Positions 25,239 to 32,983 of a stretch of DNA of 64,000 nt are shown piece by piece (position 1 is the stretch's first letter; each line of letters starts with the position of its first letter). The stretch comes from Candidatus Peribacteria bacterium (GTDB taxonomy: Bacteria; Patescibacteriota; Gracilibacteria; UBA1369; UBA12463), in assembly GCA_943354965.1 (NCBI GenBank), contig CALRDN010000005.1, positions 1 to 64,000 of the forward strand, in the 5' to 3' direction. The notes under the pieces are model-generated. The model searched no databases and was not told where the DNA came from. It saw only the letters and a list, made by a program, of their open reading frames with translations. The translations under genes were made by a program, and so were the position numbers.

Positions 25239-26264
25239 ATGAATCTCATCGATTTTGATTATGTGCTGCCAAAAGAACTCATCGCACAGGTGCCTCTGGA
25301 ACCTCGGGATAGTTCTCGAATGATGGTGCTAAATAGAGCTGACGGAACATTGGGTCATTATCATTTTTCTGATCTGCCTCAATTTTTGACGTCGAATGAT
25401 GTATTGATTTTTAATCAGTCGAAGGTGATCCCCGCTCGTATTACGTTTACGTTTGGTGGGAAAGAGTGCGAGTTATTTTTCTTACGTGTTTCCGGTGAGA
25501 ATGAGTGGGAGGTGATGGTGCGTCCGGGGAAGCTTTTTCGTGAGGGGTGTAGGGTGACGATTGATGAGAATGCTTCCGTTGAGGTCGTGCGAGTCATGTC
25601 TGAGGCGGAGCATGGTCACCGCATCGTGAAGGTGAGTGATGCGCTGAAGCGCGATACTTTTGACCTGCTCGATGATATCGGTACGATTCCCCTTCCTCCT
25701 TATATTGAGACGGCCGAGGGGGCCAATCTATACCAAACGGTGTACGCGTCGGTTCCGGGGAGTGTTGCTGCGCCTACGGCGGGCTTCCATTTCACGCAGC
25801 GATTATTGGATGAGATTGCTGCGATGCATGTGCAGACGGAGTATGTGACCTTGCACGTAGGCGCGGGTACGTTCCTTCCGGTAATGGTGGATAAGATTAC
25901 CGATCACGTGATGCATCATGAGTACTATACTATTGAGCCGGAGGTCTTGAGTCGGCTTATCGAGGCGAAGAAGGCAGGTAAACGAATTATTGGTGTGGGA
26001 ACCACGGCGTGCCGTGCGATTGAGAGTTGTTTCAAGGATGTAGATCATCCTATGACGGAGGGCTCGACGAACTTATTTATTTATCCGGGTTATACCTTCA
26101 AATTTATTGATAGCTTGATTACCAATTTCCATCTGCCGAAAAGTACCCTCCTGATGCTGGTTTCTACGTTGGCCGGAATGGATGTTATCAGAAAGGCTTA
26201 CAGTGAGGCCGTTGCAGAGAAATATCGATTTTTCAGTTTTGGAGACGGGATGTTTATTATATAA
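25239..26264 (+). CDS. queA: S-adenosylmethionine:tRNA ribosyltransferase-isomerase
   Basis: A 341-residue QueA. Family motifs are visible from the N-terminus (FDYVLPKELIAQVPLEPRDSSRM), through AAPTAGFHFTQRLLD and VTLHVGAGTFLPV to TNFHLPKSTLLMLVSTLAG. It transfers and rearranges the ribose of SAM onto 7-aminomethyl-7-deazaguanine at position 34 of tRNA, forming epoxyqueuosine. No other queuosine genes are in the window, so the lineage may import or salvage the base or carry them elsewhere. Confidence 0.95.
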   Translation: MNLIDFDYVLPKELIAQVPLEPRDSSRMMVLNRADGTLGHYHFSDLPQFLTSNDVLIFNQSKVIPARITFTFGGKECELFFLRVSGENEWEVMVRPGKLFREGCRVTIDENASVEVVRVMSEAEHGHRIVKVSDALKRDTFDLLDDIGTIPLPPYIETAEGANLYQTVYASVPGSVAAPTAGFHFTQRLLDEIAAMHVQTEYVTLHVGAGTFLPVMVDKITDHVMHHEYYTIEPEVLSRLIEAKKAGKRIIGVGTTACRAIESCFKDVDHPMTEGSTNLFIYPGYTFKFIDSLITNFHLPKSTLLMLVSTLAGMDVIRKAYSEAVAEKYRFFSFGDGMFII

Positions 26265-26300
26265 GCGTTGACTGATTTTATATTTGTATTTTGACCGAGT

Positions 26301-26336
26301 AATTTCCCCGGGGAAATTTTCAGCTTTAAAAATGCC
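26301..26336 (+). repeat. Palindrome-plus-tail element, copy 1
   Basis: An 18-bp perfect palindrome, AATTTCCCCGGGGAAATT, is followed by TTCAGCTTTAAAAATGCC. A related copy lies at 52772-52807 with 30 of 36 identical positions. Within the palindrome the two copies differ at one position on each side, as a compensating pair. It lies about 160 nt upstream of the surface protein gene. Confidence 0.55.
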
Positions 26337-26444
26337 TGTTTTTTGATAAAAGTATTGTTTTGACTCTGTTTTCGTAGAAGTAAAGGTTCTTAGACCCTCA
26401 AAGTCTCGCTTATTTTGATCGTACCAGTGGATTAAAGCTGAAAA
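26317..26444 (+). repeat. Inverted repeat pair enclosing 102 nt upstream of the surface protein gene
   Basis: TTTTCAGCTTTAA (26317-26329) and TTAAAGCTGAAAA (26432-26444) are perfect 13-bp inverted arms. As RNA they could close a structured domain of about 128 nt ending just before the candidate -10 of the surface gene; as DNA they could be paired binding sites. I did not recognise a known riboswitch between them. Confidence 0.4.
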
Positions 26445-26456
26445 ATGAGGTATACT
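26428..26456 (+). promoter_or_regulatory. Candidate promoter of the surface protein gene
   Basis: TGGATT and TATACT lie 17 nt apart. The -10 is a good match; the -35 is weak. The predicted start near 26463 gives a leader of about 33 nt to the ATG at 26496. If correct, the in-frame ATG at 26445 is upstream of transcription and cannot be the start. Confidence 0.4.
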
Positions 26457-26495
26457 GCAGGGAAGTCAAAAACATATCTCTTTGATGAAATTCGT

Positions 26496-28613
26496 ATGAA
26501 CACATCTATGTCAGCTCAATCATCTTCATTTCGTTTTGTTCACATCGGTGTACTAGCGATGGTGGCTGCTCTAGCCGCTGTTGGATTTTATTCGGCATCT
26601 GCCGTGAGTAGTAATCCTACTTTGAGTGTGGCTGGTACGATTGCGGGATATGGGACTACGTTGCAGGCGGAGGGTTTAAGCTCTTTTGAGCCTGTTATCA
26701 TATCTATTATTAGTCCAAAGGATAATACGTTCCAATTGACTGCGAAGGCGGATAGCAAGGGAAATCTCACCTATACTCTGGATGATATGTATACGAGAGT
26801 GTCCGGTCGATATGGTGTTAGTCTTATTTCTAAAGGAAGTTCGGAGACGGTTGCTACCGGATCGTTTGATGTGAATGCTGATGTTAGCTCAACGGATCGT
26901 TCTGGGGTGGTGGCCTCTAAGGATGTGGTTCATACGGGTTCGTATGACTTTTCTGTGATTAATGTGAAATTGACCGATCTTATGGGGAACTCCATTGTGG
27001 ATCATTTTGTTACGGTGATTTCTAATCGTACTTCTGATTCTATCAAACCATTGAAGGCGGGAGTTACTCGCACGGATAAGAATGGCATGGTTTCTTTCGC
27101 TGTTACTTCTGTTGTTCCCGGTCAGTCTGATTATGTTGTTTATGATATGAGTACGCAGAAGGTCATTGGTGATCCGGTTCATATTTTGTACGTAGGTGCC
27201 GATCCTGTGAAGTCATCGTATCTCTCCGCAAGTGTTCTCGGAGCAGTAGGTGGAGAATATGTCGCTGCTAATACGTTGGAGGCGGGACCGGCCGAGAGTT
27301 TCAAATTTGAGGATATGCCAGCGGCTATCAAGACGAATCAACCTGTTGATTTCACAGTGACGGCTTATGATACTAATCAGAAATTGGCGGTTGGATATTT
27401 GGGAACGGTTCACTTCCAGGCGGTTGGCGCTAATGCTGTTTTTGCTAGTTTGCCTAAGGATTATACTTTTACGGCAGAAGATCTCGGTAAACATATCTTC
27501 CCTCTTGCGATGCAGTTTCAACAGGAAGGAACCTATGAAATCGATGTAACGGATACGGTGAAAAAGACGGCAACCGGTCATATTTCTCTAGTTGTAAAAG
27601 GAGGAAGTGCTGCTGCCGCTGTTGATACGAAGGTTACGGTTACTACCCCTTCACCTGGATCCTATAGTGCAAATACGCAAAATATTACCGGAACGGCTCC
27701 TGCCGGAAAGGATGTAAAACTTTTTGATGGAACGGAAAATATTGGATCTGCGGTAACGAATGTGCAGGGTCAGTATTCTTTTGTTACTCAACCTCTCGTA
27801 GATGGTGAGCATATGCTTTCTGTTTCTACGATGGATCAAAATGGTGCGATTCTTGGCACCTCAGAAAAAGTAAAAATCGTTATTGATACCCAACCTCCAA
27901 AGGTTGATTCCGTTGTCTTGACGCCAAGTTTCGATGTTACTCCGGGATTACCGGTTCAGGTGGAGCTTCAGTCAGAAGAGAAACTCAAGAAGGCTTTGGT
28001 GGATATTAATGGCACCGTTTCCGAGTTGTCCGAAGATTTAGAGAAGGCTGGTACCTATCATGGAGCTTTTGCTTCTCCGGATAAGGACGGTAGTTATGAT
28101 ATCAAATTTACGCTGTCGGATGCGCTTAGCAACGAGAGTGTGATTACCTATGCGACGAAGTTGCAAGTTACTACTGCCGGAGCCATCAAGGCTGTTCGTC
28201 AGTTGAAGGCGGTACCGGGAGCGTTTAAGATTTCATTGAGCTGGTCAGCTCCTGAGGGAAATATTTCCTCAATTGATCATTATCGTATTTTTTATGGAAC
28301 GGATGCTAATAATTTAACCGGAAAAGTTGATACCGTCGGTAATGTTTTGAGCTGGTATATTCCAAACTTGAATAATAATACTCCATACTATTTCGGTGTT
28401 GTGGGCGTAGATAAGAGCGGATATATCGGAGAGGCCGGAACGCTTGCGGTAGCCACTCCTCGTGAGGATGGCGCTATCGGTGGTGATGGTTTGCCGGTTG
28501 CTAGTTACATATCGGCGTTTGGGATGCGTGGCGATACTGGACCTGAAATATTCTGGCTCGTGCCATTGAGCGTTGCTCTTGGTGGTTTCTTGAAGCGAAA
28601 GCGCCGCAAGTAG
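26496..28613 (+). CDS. Large secreted surface protein with Ig-like and fibronectin-like domains
   Basis: A 705-residue exported protein. A signal peptide covers about 1-38 (hydrophobic VHIGVLAMVAALAAVGFY, cleavage near SASAVSS). Next come several beta-rich domains with bacterial Ig-like and transthyretin-like character (SVAGTIAGYGTTL, TRTDKNGMVSFAV, TAPAGKDVKLFDG, IDTQPPKVDSVVL), then a fibronectin type III-like domain near 590-680 (ISLSWSAPEGNISSIDHYRIFYG). The tail has DTGPE, a hydrophobic helix and KRKRRK, resembling a sortase or related sorting signal. It likely anchors to the cell wall or membrane and contacts the environment. The start choice follows the promoter; 26508 is also possible. 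Confidence 0.75.
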   Translation: MNTSMSAQSSSFRFVHIGVLAMVAALAAVGFYSASAVSSNPTLSVAGTIAGYGTTLQAEGLSSFEPVIISIISPKDNTFQLTAKADSKGNLTYTLDDMYTRVSGRYGVSLISKGSSETVATGSFDVNADVSSTDRSGVVASKDVVHTGSYDFSVINVKLTDLMGNSIVDHFVTVISNRTSDSIKPLKAGVTRTDKNGMVSFAVTSVVPGQSDYVVYDMSTQKVIGDPVHILYVGADPVKSSYLSASVLGAVGGEYVAANTLEAGPAESFKFEDMPAAIKTNQPVDFTVTAYDTNQKLAVGYLGTVHFQAVGANAVFASLPKDYTFTAEDLGKHIFPLAMQFQQEGTYEIDVTDTVKKTATGHISLVVKGGSAAAAVDTKVTVTTPSPGSYSANTQNITGTAPAGKDVKLFDGTENIGSAVTNVQGQYSFVTQPLVDGEHMLSVSTMDQNGAILGTSEKVKIVIDTQPPKVDSVVLTPSFDVTPGLPVQVELQSEEKLKKALVDINGTVSELSEDLEKAGTYHGAFASPDKDGSYDIKFTLSDALSNESVITYATKLQVTTAGAIKAVRQLKAVPGAFKISLSWSAPEGNISSIDHYRIFYGTDANNLTGKVDTVGNVLSWYIPNLNNNTPYYFGVVGVDKSGYIGEAGTLAVATPREDGAIGGDGLPVASYISAFGMRGDTGPEIFWLVPLSVALGGFLKRKRRK

Positions 28614-28640
28614 GTCGATATTTTACGTCTGAGTTATCTC

Positions 28641-28669
28641 TAGACCCCTTTCTGCTATTTTGGTAGAAT
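28641..28669 (+). promoter_or_regulatory. Promoter of the yggT-cysS pair, near-leaderless
   Basis: TAGACC and TAGAAT with a 17-nt spacer. The -10 ends 9 nt before the ATG at 28679, so a 5' untranslated region of at most about three bases is expected. Confidence 0.55.
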
Positions 28670-28678
28670 GCTCTTCGT

Positions 28679-28975
28679 ATGGCCATTATTGGAATTATCG
28701 CTATGTTCGTGTTCTTTCTGCAGCGTCTTCTGGACGTTTTGCTCTTTGCTGTTTTTGCGAGAGTAATCTTTTCCTGGTTCCCGATGCATGATATTCAACA
28801 GAATCGGATTTATAGTTTTTTCCATGATGTGACTGAGCCGCTATTTCGCTTGGTTCAGAAACTTCCCCATCGTATTGGTATGATGGATATTTCTGCTATT
28901 TATGTTTTTGTCTTGATCAATTTCCTTTCTCAAATTTTGAGTGTTGTGGCCGCTTCCTTTATCTCGTCATTGTAG
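28679..28975 (+). CDS. YggT-family membrane protein
   Basis: A 98-residue protein with two hydrophobic regions and the YggT/Ycf19 pattern: VIFSWFP, then FFHDVTEPLFRLVQKLPHRIGMMDISAI. The family is widespread in bacteria and plastids and has been tied to membrane organisation and cell division, but its biochemical role is unclear. It ends 4 nt before cysS and probably shares its transcript. Confidence 0.85.
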   Translation: MAIIGIIAMFVFFLQRLLDVLLFAVFARVIFSWFPMHDIQQNRIYSFFHDVTEPLFRLVQKLPHRIGMMDISAIYVFVLINFLSQILSVVAASFISSL

Positions 28976-28979
28976 TTCC

Positions 28980-30359
28980 ATGCTTTCGATTCACACTACC
29001 AATCATCGTAAAAAGGTTGCTTTTAAGCCCTTGGTCGAAGGTGCTGTTTCCATGTATGTCTGTGGACCAACTGTCTATGACAAGGGTCATTTGGGCCATG
29101 GGAGAAGTGCCGTAGCGTTTGATATGGTTCGCAGGTATTTGATGTATAGAAAATTCAAGGTTACGTATGTGAGTAATTATACGGATATAGACGATAAAAT
29201 GATCAACCGAGCTGCGGAAAGAGGGATCAGTGTCCCGGAACTAGCTGAAGAGATCATTCCGTTATATGTGAGGGATTTTGGTGAGTTGAGAGTTTTACCG
29301 GCGGATGTTTCACCTCGAGCCACTGAGTTTGTGCCGCAGATGATTGAGCTGATTGGCGAGCTGGAGTTAAAAGGTCTTACCTATGTGATTTCCGATGGAG
29401 TGTATTTTGATGTCTCAAAATTCGAGATGTATGGGGCACTATCCGGCCAGCAGATGGAGGATTTACAGGCTGGTGCCCGTAAAGAGGTAAATATGGAAAA
29501 GAGAAATCATCAGGATTTCGTATTATGGAAGATGGCGAAGAGTGGCGAGCCCGCATGGGCGAGTCCATGGGGTTCTGGTCGACCAGGCTGGCATATAGAG
29601 TGCTCAGCAATGGTTCGCAGTGTTCTCGGCCAGCCCATCGATATCCATGGTGGTGGTTTGGACTTAACCTTTCCGCATCATGAGTGCGAGATCGCCCAAA
29701 GCGAGGCGGCATATGGCGTGAAGTTTGCCCAATACTGGCTCCATAACGGTTTCGTTAATATCAACAAGGAGAAGATGTCGAAGTCGCTTCATAACTTCAT
29801 TACGCTTGAAGATGTTCTGAAGGTGTACGAAGGTCGTGTTATCCGTTTCCTTTATTTGCAGACACATTATCGCTCCCCTCTTGATTTTTCTGAAGAAATG
29901 TTAGAGCAGAGTAAGAACGGTTTGGCTCGTGTGGATCAGTTTATCGCTTTGTTGAGACATTATACACCAGCCGATGACGCTATCGACCTTTCCGTGTTTT
30001 TTGATCAGTACCGAGAACTATTTATCACTGCTATGGATAACGACTTCGATATGCCCGGGGCTACCGGCGTGATGTTCTCTTTTATTAATTTCTGCCAGGA
30101 TTTATTGAAGAGGAAGATTTTTTCTCAGGAAAATGTTTTGGAAGTTCTTGGTTTCATGGATGAACTTGATGCTGTCTTTGCTATTCTCTCTCGAGAAAAG
30201 CATGATATTCCAGAATCAGTTATGGTTCTCATTAATGAACGTGAACAGGTACGGAAGGATCGTAACTTCAAGCGTTCTGATGAGATTCGTGAAGAGCTCA
30301 AGACTCAGGGTTTTGAAGTCGAAGATACTTCGGATGGACCGATGGTGAAGAGAATATAG
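28980..30359 (+). CDS. cysS: Cysteinyl-tRNA synthetase
   Basis: A 459-residue class I synthetase that charges tRNA-Cys. The zinc and signature motifs are seen: MYVCGPTVYDKGHLGHGRSA (HIGH variant HLGH), YTDIDDKMINRA, WHIECSAM, HHECEIAQSEA and KMSKSLHN. The DALR-type C-terminus ends DRNFKRSDEIREEL. The start ATG at 28980 is placed 4 nt after yggT; a longer frame would overlap yggT and add residues foreign to the family. Confidence 0.96.
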   Translation: MLSIHTTNHRKKVAFKPLVEGAVSMYVCGPTVYDKGHLGHGRSAVAFDMVRRYLMYRKFKVTYVSNYTDIDDKMINRAAERGISVPELAEEIIPLYVRDFGELRVLPADVSPRATEFVPQMIELIGELELKGLTYVISDGVYFDVSKFEMYGALSGQQMEDLQAGARKEVNMEKRNHQDFVLWKMAKSGEPAWASPWGSGRPGWHIECSAMVRSVLGQPIDIHGGGLDLTFPHHECEIAQSEAAYGVKFAQYWLHNGFVNINKEKMSKSLHNFITLEDVLKVYEGRVIRFLYLQTHYRSPLDFSEEMLEQSKNGLARVDQFIALLRHYTPADDAIDLSVFFDQYRELFITAMDNDFDMPGATGVMFSFINFCQDLLKRKIFSQENVLEVLGFMDELDAVFAILSREKHDIPESVMVLINEREQVRKDRNFKRSDEIREELKTQGFEVEDTSDGPMVKRI

Positions 30360-30381
30360 TCGTTGTCGCTTTTGATTTAGA

Positions 30382-30597
30382 TGTATATCCCCCAAGGGAC
30401 ACCCCTGCTGGGGCGCAGGTAATATCCTTTCGCTTCCCTGGCTGGAGTTTATTTTAGTTGTTTTGAAATGATATCAATTTGATAGCAATTTAGTATCAAG
30501 TTGCTATGGGTTTGTATATCGTGGGATATTATTTCAAAAGTAGTATAGAAGAGGTGCCAGGAAGTGAATTAATGTATATCCCTTGATATCATTTCGA
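30382..30597 (+). repeat. Intergenic repeat element A
   Basis: About 215 bp with GTATATC/GATATC-type ends. It contains hairpin motif copy 2 (30390-30415) and a 52-nt core (30470-30521) that matches 43775-43826 in reverse complement at 50 of 52 positions. Similarity extends outward to TATCCTTTCG. The core holds an internal inverted repeat, ATAGCAA and TTGCTAT. The element fills the space between the ends of cysS and murC and appears to reach into the last codons of murC. It resembles a miniature or REP-like repeat; no transposase is present. Confidence 0.6.
30390..30415 (+). repeat. Hairpin motif copy 2
   Basis: Begins CCCCAAGGGACA and ends with the stem CCCC/GGGG around TGCT, then CG. It is identical over 26 nt to the copy at 43734-43759, and differs from the rpsB-leader copy only within the stem, where pairing is conserved. 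Confidence 0.6.
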
Positions 30598-31891
30598 TTT
30601 GTTCAGAGAGCGTTACTCCTACTTGATTTATATTTCCTGCCCCCATAGTAATAATTACATCAAATTGTGATGATATTTTTTGGCATAGAGATATGGTTTT
30701 TTCTATTGAGATACCATCCGATGCTTTTACCTCCTTTTTGCCATTTATAGCGTCTACGAGTTTTTTTACCGATATAGAGGCCTTATCCTTTGCGGTATCT
30801 CGCGCTTCATAAATATTAGGAATAATTACCTTGTCGGTTTGAGTGAAGGCGGTGGCGAAGTCCTTCAGAAAGGCCTTGGTCCGGCTGTACTGGTGGGGCT
30901 GGAAGATCGTGAGGATTTTTCCTTTTGGATAGAGCTCACGGATGGCCTCGAGAGTTGCTTTGATTTCGGTTGGATGGTGGCCGTAGTCGTCGTAGATTTT
31001 TGTTTTCCCTCTTTTACCAATGAACTCCAGGCGACGCTTGGTGCCGCTGAATTCGAGAAGGGCCTTGAGGGCAACTTTCGGATCAACGTCGAGATATTTG
31101 GCGACAGCGAGGGCGAGAGAGGCGTTTTTTTGATTATGAATACCGGGAATGTGCATTTTGATCTTTTCAATTTCTACCGGGATGGCGAGTGGATGTTTTA
31201 CTTTTTTCAGTAATTTTTCTACGGTTTTTTCTCCCTTGAGATAAATAATAGCTCCTGTTTTGGGGACCATTTTCATATACTTCAAAAAGGCTGCATCATA
31301 ACGTGCTTTGGTTTTGTAGTAATCAATGTGATCAAAATCAATATTGGTAATAATGAGAATATCCGGTGGGATATCGAGAAATGATTTCTTGTACTCACAG
31401 GTTTCGATTACGGCGAGGTGGGACGTTCCGAGATGTTCGTTTTGATTATTCAACTCCTTCACCTCTGAACCAACGATGACGGTTGGGTCTTTCTTGGCTG
31501 CGAGAAGGATACTTGCGACCATCGCCGTGGTCGTTGTCTTGCCGTGAGTACCCGAAATGCAGACTTTTGTCTTGTTCTTGAGATACTTCCCTACCGCCTG
31601 TGGGTAGGTTATTGATGTTATTTTTCTTCGTTTGGCTTCTTTTAACTCTGGATTGGTAAGTGGAATTGCCTGCGAATAAATCACCTCATCGATGTTTTTA
31701 CCGATGTGGGATGTATCGTGAGTTGGGTAGATTTCTATGCCGATTTTTCTGAGTGTCTGTTTCTTGGCGTTATCAGGTGAGGAGTCGGATCCTGAAACGT
31801 GATGTCCCATTTCTGAGAGCATACGGGCAAGGCCGCTGAGGCCGCTTCCTCCAATTCCTATGGCGAATATGTTTTTCTTTGCTGTTTTCAT
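30569..31891 (-). CDS. murC: UDP-N-acetylmuramate--L-alanine ligase
   Basis: A 440-residue Mur ligase adding the first L-Ala of the peptidoglycan stem peptide. Motifs: FAIGIGGSGLSGLARML (N-terminal UDP-binding loop), CISGTHGKTTTTAMVA (ATP P-loop), ITNIDFDHIDYY, GIHNQKNASLALAVAKYLD and DDYGHHPTEIKATLEA. The last codons (MISRDIH) lie in sequence shared with the neighbouring repeat, so its C-terminus may be repeat-derived. The ATG at 31891 is favoured over a start four codons upstream. It is divergent from the FtsB-like gene. Confidence 0.95.
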   Translation of the reverse strand: MKTAKKNIFAIGIGGSGLSGLARMLSEMGHHVSGSDSSPDNAKKQTLRKIGIEIYPTHDTSHIGKNIDEVIYSQAIPLTNPELKEAKRRKITSITYPQAVGKYLKNKTKVCISGTHGKTTTTAMVASILLAAKKDPTVIVGSEVKELNNQNEHLGTSHLAVIETCEYKKSFLDIPPDILIITNIDFDHIDYYKTKARYDAAFLKYMKMVPKTGAIIYLKGEKTVEKLLKKVKHPLAIPVEIEKIKMHIPGIHNQKNASLALAVAKYLDVDPKVALKALLEFSGTKRRLEFIGKRGKTKIYDDYGHHPTEIKATLEAIRELYPKGKILTIFQPHQYSRTKAFLKDFATAFTQTDKVIIPNIYEARDTAKDKASISVKKLVDAINGKKEVKASDGISIEKTISLCQKISSQFDVIITMGAGNINQVGVTLSEQIEMISRDIH

Positions 31892-31911
31892 CGAGCATAA
31901 CATTACTTTGT

Positions 31912-31940
31912 TTGTCGGCGCCTGACAAGTATGCTATATA
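31912..31940 (+). promoter_or_regulatory. Promoter of the FtsB-like gene, near-leaderless
   Basis: TTGTCG and TATATA with a 17-nt spacer; the -10 ends 7 nt before the ATG at 31948. The expected transcript starts within a base or two of the start codon. Confidence 0.5.
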
Positions 31941-31947
31941 TGTAGCC

Positions 31948-32385
31948 ATGAAGTTCGAGTTTCATCATGCTTCGAGAATGACGAAAATGGTACTCATTGG
32001 TGAGTTCCTGCTCGTCTCGTACCTGCTGTATGCGCTTACGACGCATATTTATAATAATTATCAGATTGATTATCACATCAATAATTTTCGTGCGATGAAT
32101 GATAAAATCACTCATGACAATAGGAAGGCGGCTGAGGATTTGGTGTATTATAAATCAGATGCTTTTATTGAAAAGATGGCTAAACAAAACTTCAATCTCG
32201 TTAATCAAGGAGAGGAGGTTATTGTGATTTCTGACGACCTACTGCAAACTCCTGTTGCCGATAGTAGTTTACCGGATAATTCCGATCAGATTTCGAAGTA
32301 TTATTCGCTCTCAAACCCGCAAAAGTGGTGGAAGTTTTTCTTTGAGATGGATCATACTTTGAAGACCGTGAAACCGGCCAATTAG
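31948..32385 (+). CDS. FtsB/DivIC-like septum formation protein
   Basis: A 145-residue bitopic membrane protein: one helix (about 14-33, VLIGEFLLVSYLLYALTTHI), a coiled coil and the short C-terminal pattern SDAFIEKMAKQNFNLVNQGEEVIVI, which matches the family's yIExxARexlglv-pGE motif. FtsB/DivIC proteins join the division complex with FtsL and FtsQ. It is transcribed divergently from murC, a fitting cell-envelope context. The segment after about 110 is longer than usual and ends in a Trp/Phe-rich stretch. Confidence 0.75.
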   Translation: MKFEFHHASRMTKMVLIGEFLLVSYLLYALTTHIYNNYQIDYHINNFRAMNDKITHDNRKAAEDLVYYKSDAFIEKMAKQNFNLVNQGEEVIVISDDLLQTPVADSSLPDNSDQISKYYSLSNPQKWWKFFFEMDHTLKTVKPAN

Positions 32386-32473
32386 TCTTTTGGCTTTGTT
32401 CTGCTTTTGACTTTCGCTTAAAATGCTCTATACTCTTGGCGTTGTTCGTCTAGCTTTGAATGTTTGCACGCGT

Positions 32474-32548
32474 CGCGGGGTGGAGCAGTGGTAGCTCGCA
32501 AGGCTCATAACCTTGAGGTCGGTGGTTCGAGTCCACCCCCCGCAACCA
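32474..32548 (+). tRNA. Initiator tRNA-fMet (CAT)
   Basis: Anticodon loop CTCATAA gives CAT. The acceptor starts with C and the opposite base is A (CGCGGGG with CCCCGCA), the C1-A72 mismatch that marks the formylmethionine initiator. The discriminator is A and CCA is encoded. The anticodon stem is CAAGG/CCTTG, so two of the three G-C pairs next to the loop are kept and the third is A-T. Confidence 0.95.
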
Positions 32549-32603
32549 GAATGATTATTTGATTAGCCGTAAGGTGTATACTCTAAGCATCTTTCTTTTT
32601 TCT

Positions 32604-32879
32604 ATGTCATTTTTTGTTTATATCCTTCGTTGTAATGATTCGACCCTTTATGTTGGATCCACAAACGACATTGTGCGGAGGTTGTATCAGCATAATAATT
32701 TGAAATCCGGGGCGACCTATACGAAGGGACGGCGACCCGTGACGCTTGTTTATTTTGAGAGCTTTAAGACGTTTAGAGAGGCACATCAAAGAGAGTATGC
32801 GCTCAAGTGCTTAACGAGGGAGGAGAAGTTGAAAGTGGTGGCAGGAGTGGGAGTTGAACCCACGACCAACGGCTTATGA
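32604..32879 (+). CDS. GIY-YIG nuclease-like protein running into an antisense tRNA
   Basis: A 91-residue UPF0213/YhbQ-type protein. It starts MSFFVYILRCNDSTLYVGSTNDI (GIY-YIG strand pair as VYI and YVG) and continues to YFESFKTFREAHQREYALKCL, the normal end of the family. The last 15 residues are translated from the opposite strand of the neighbouring tRNA gene (32836-32910), so the original stop seems lost. Stand-alone members have been linked to DNA processing, but a role here is not known. The start follows the family; longer frames reach back toward tRNA-fMet. Confidence 0.7.
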   Translation: MSFFVYILRCNDSTLYVGSTNDIVRRLYQHNNLKSGATYTKGRRPVTLVYFESFKTFREAHQREYALKCLTREEKLKVVAGVGVEPTTNGL

Positions 32880-32910
32880 GTCCGCTGCTCTACCACTGAG
32901 CTACCCTGCC
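32836..32910 (-). tRNA. tRNA with CAT anticodon (elongator Met or Ile2)
   Basis: The acceptor GGCAGGG pairs with TCCTGCC, ending in A and CCA. The anticodon stem-loop CGGAC-TCATAAG... gives loop CTCATAA, anticodon CAT. G1-C72 pairs normally, so it is not the initiator. It could be elongator tRNA-Met or tRNA-Ile2 (CAT modified to lysidine); sequence alone does not decide. It lies tail-to-tail with the GIY-YIG gene and overlaps its last 44 nt. Confidence 0.92.
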
Positions 32911-32983
32911 AAGAGTACGATTGTGGTCGCGGAAAGTGTAATGGAGGAGACTTGGAATTGCAAGTCTTAGCTTTCGTTTCTCT

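Noticed and set aside
26265-26495. Riboswitch before the surface protein gene
   Set aside because: The region has inverted arms but I could not match any known aptamer core, so only the repeats are reported.
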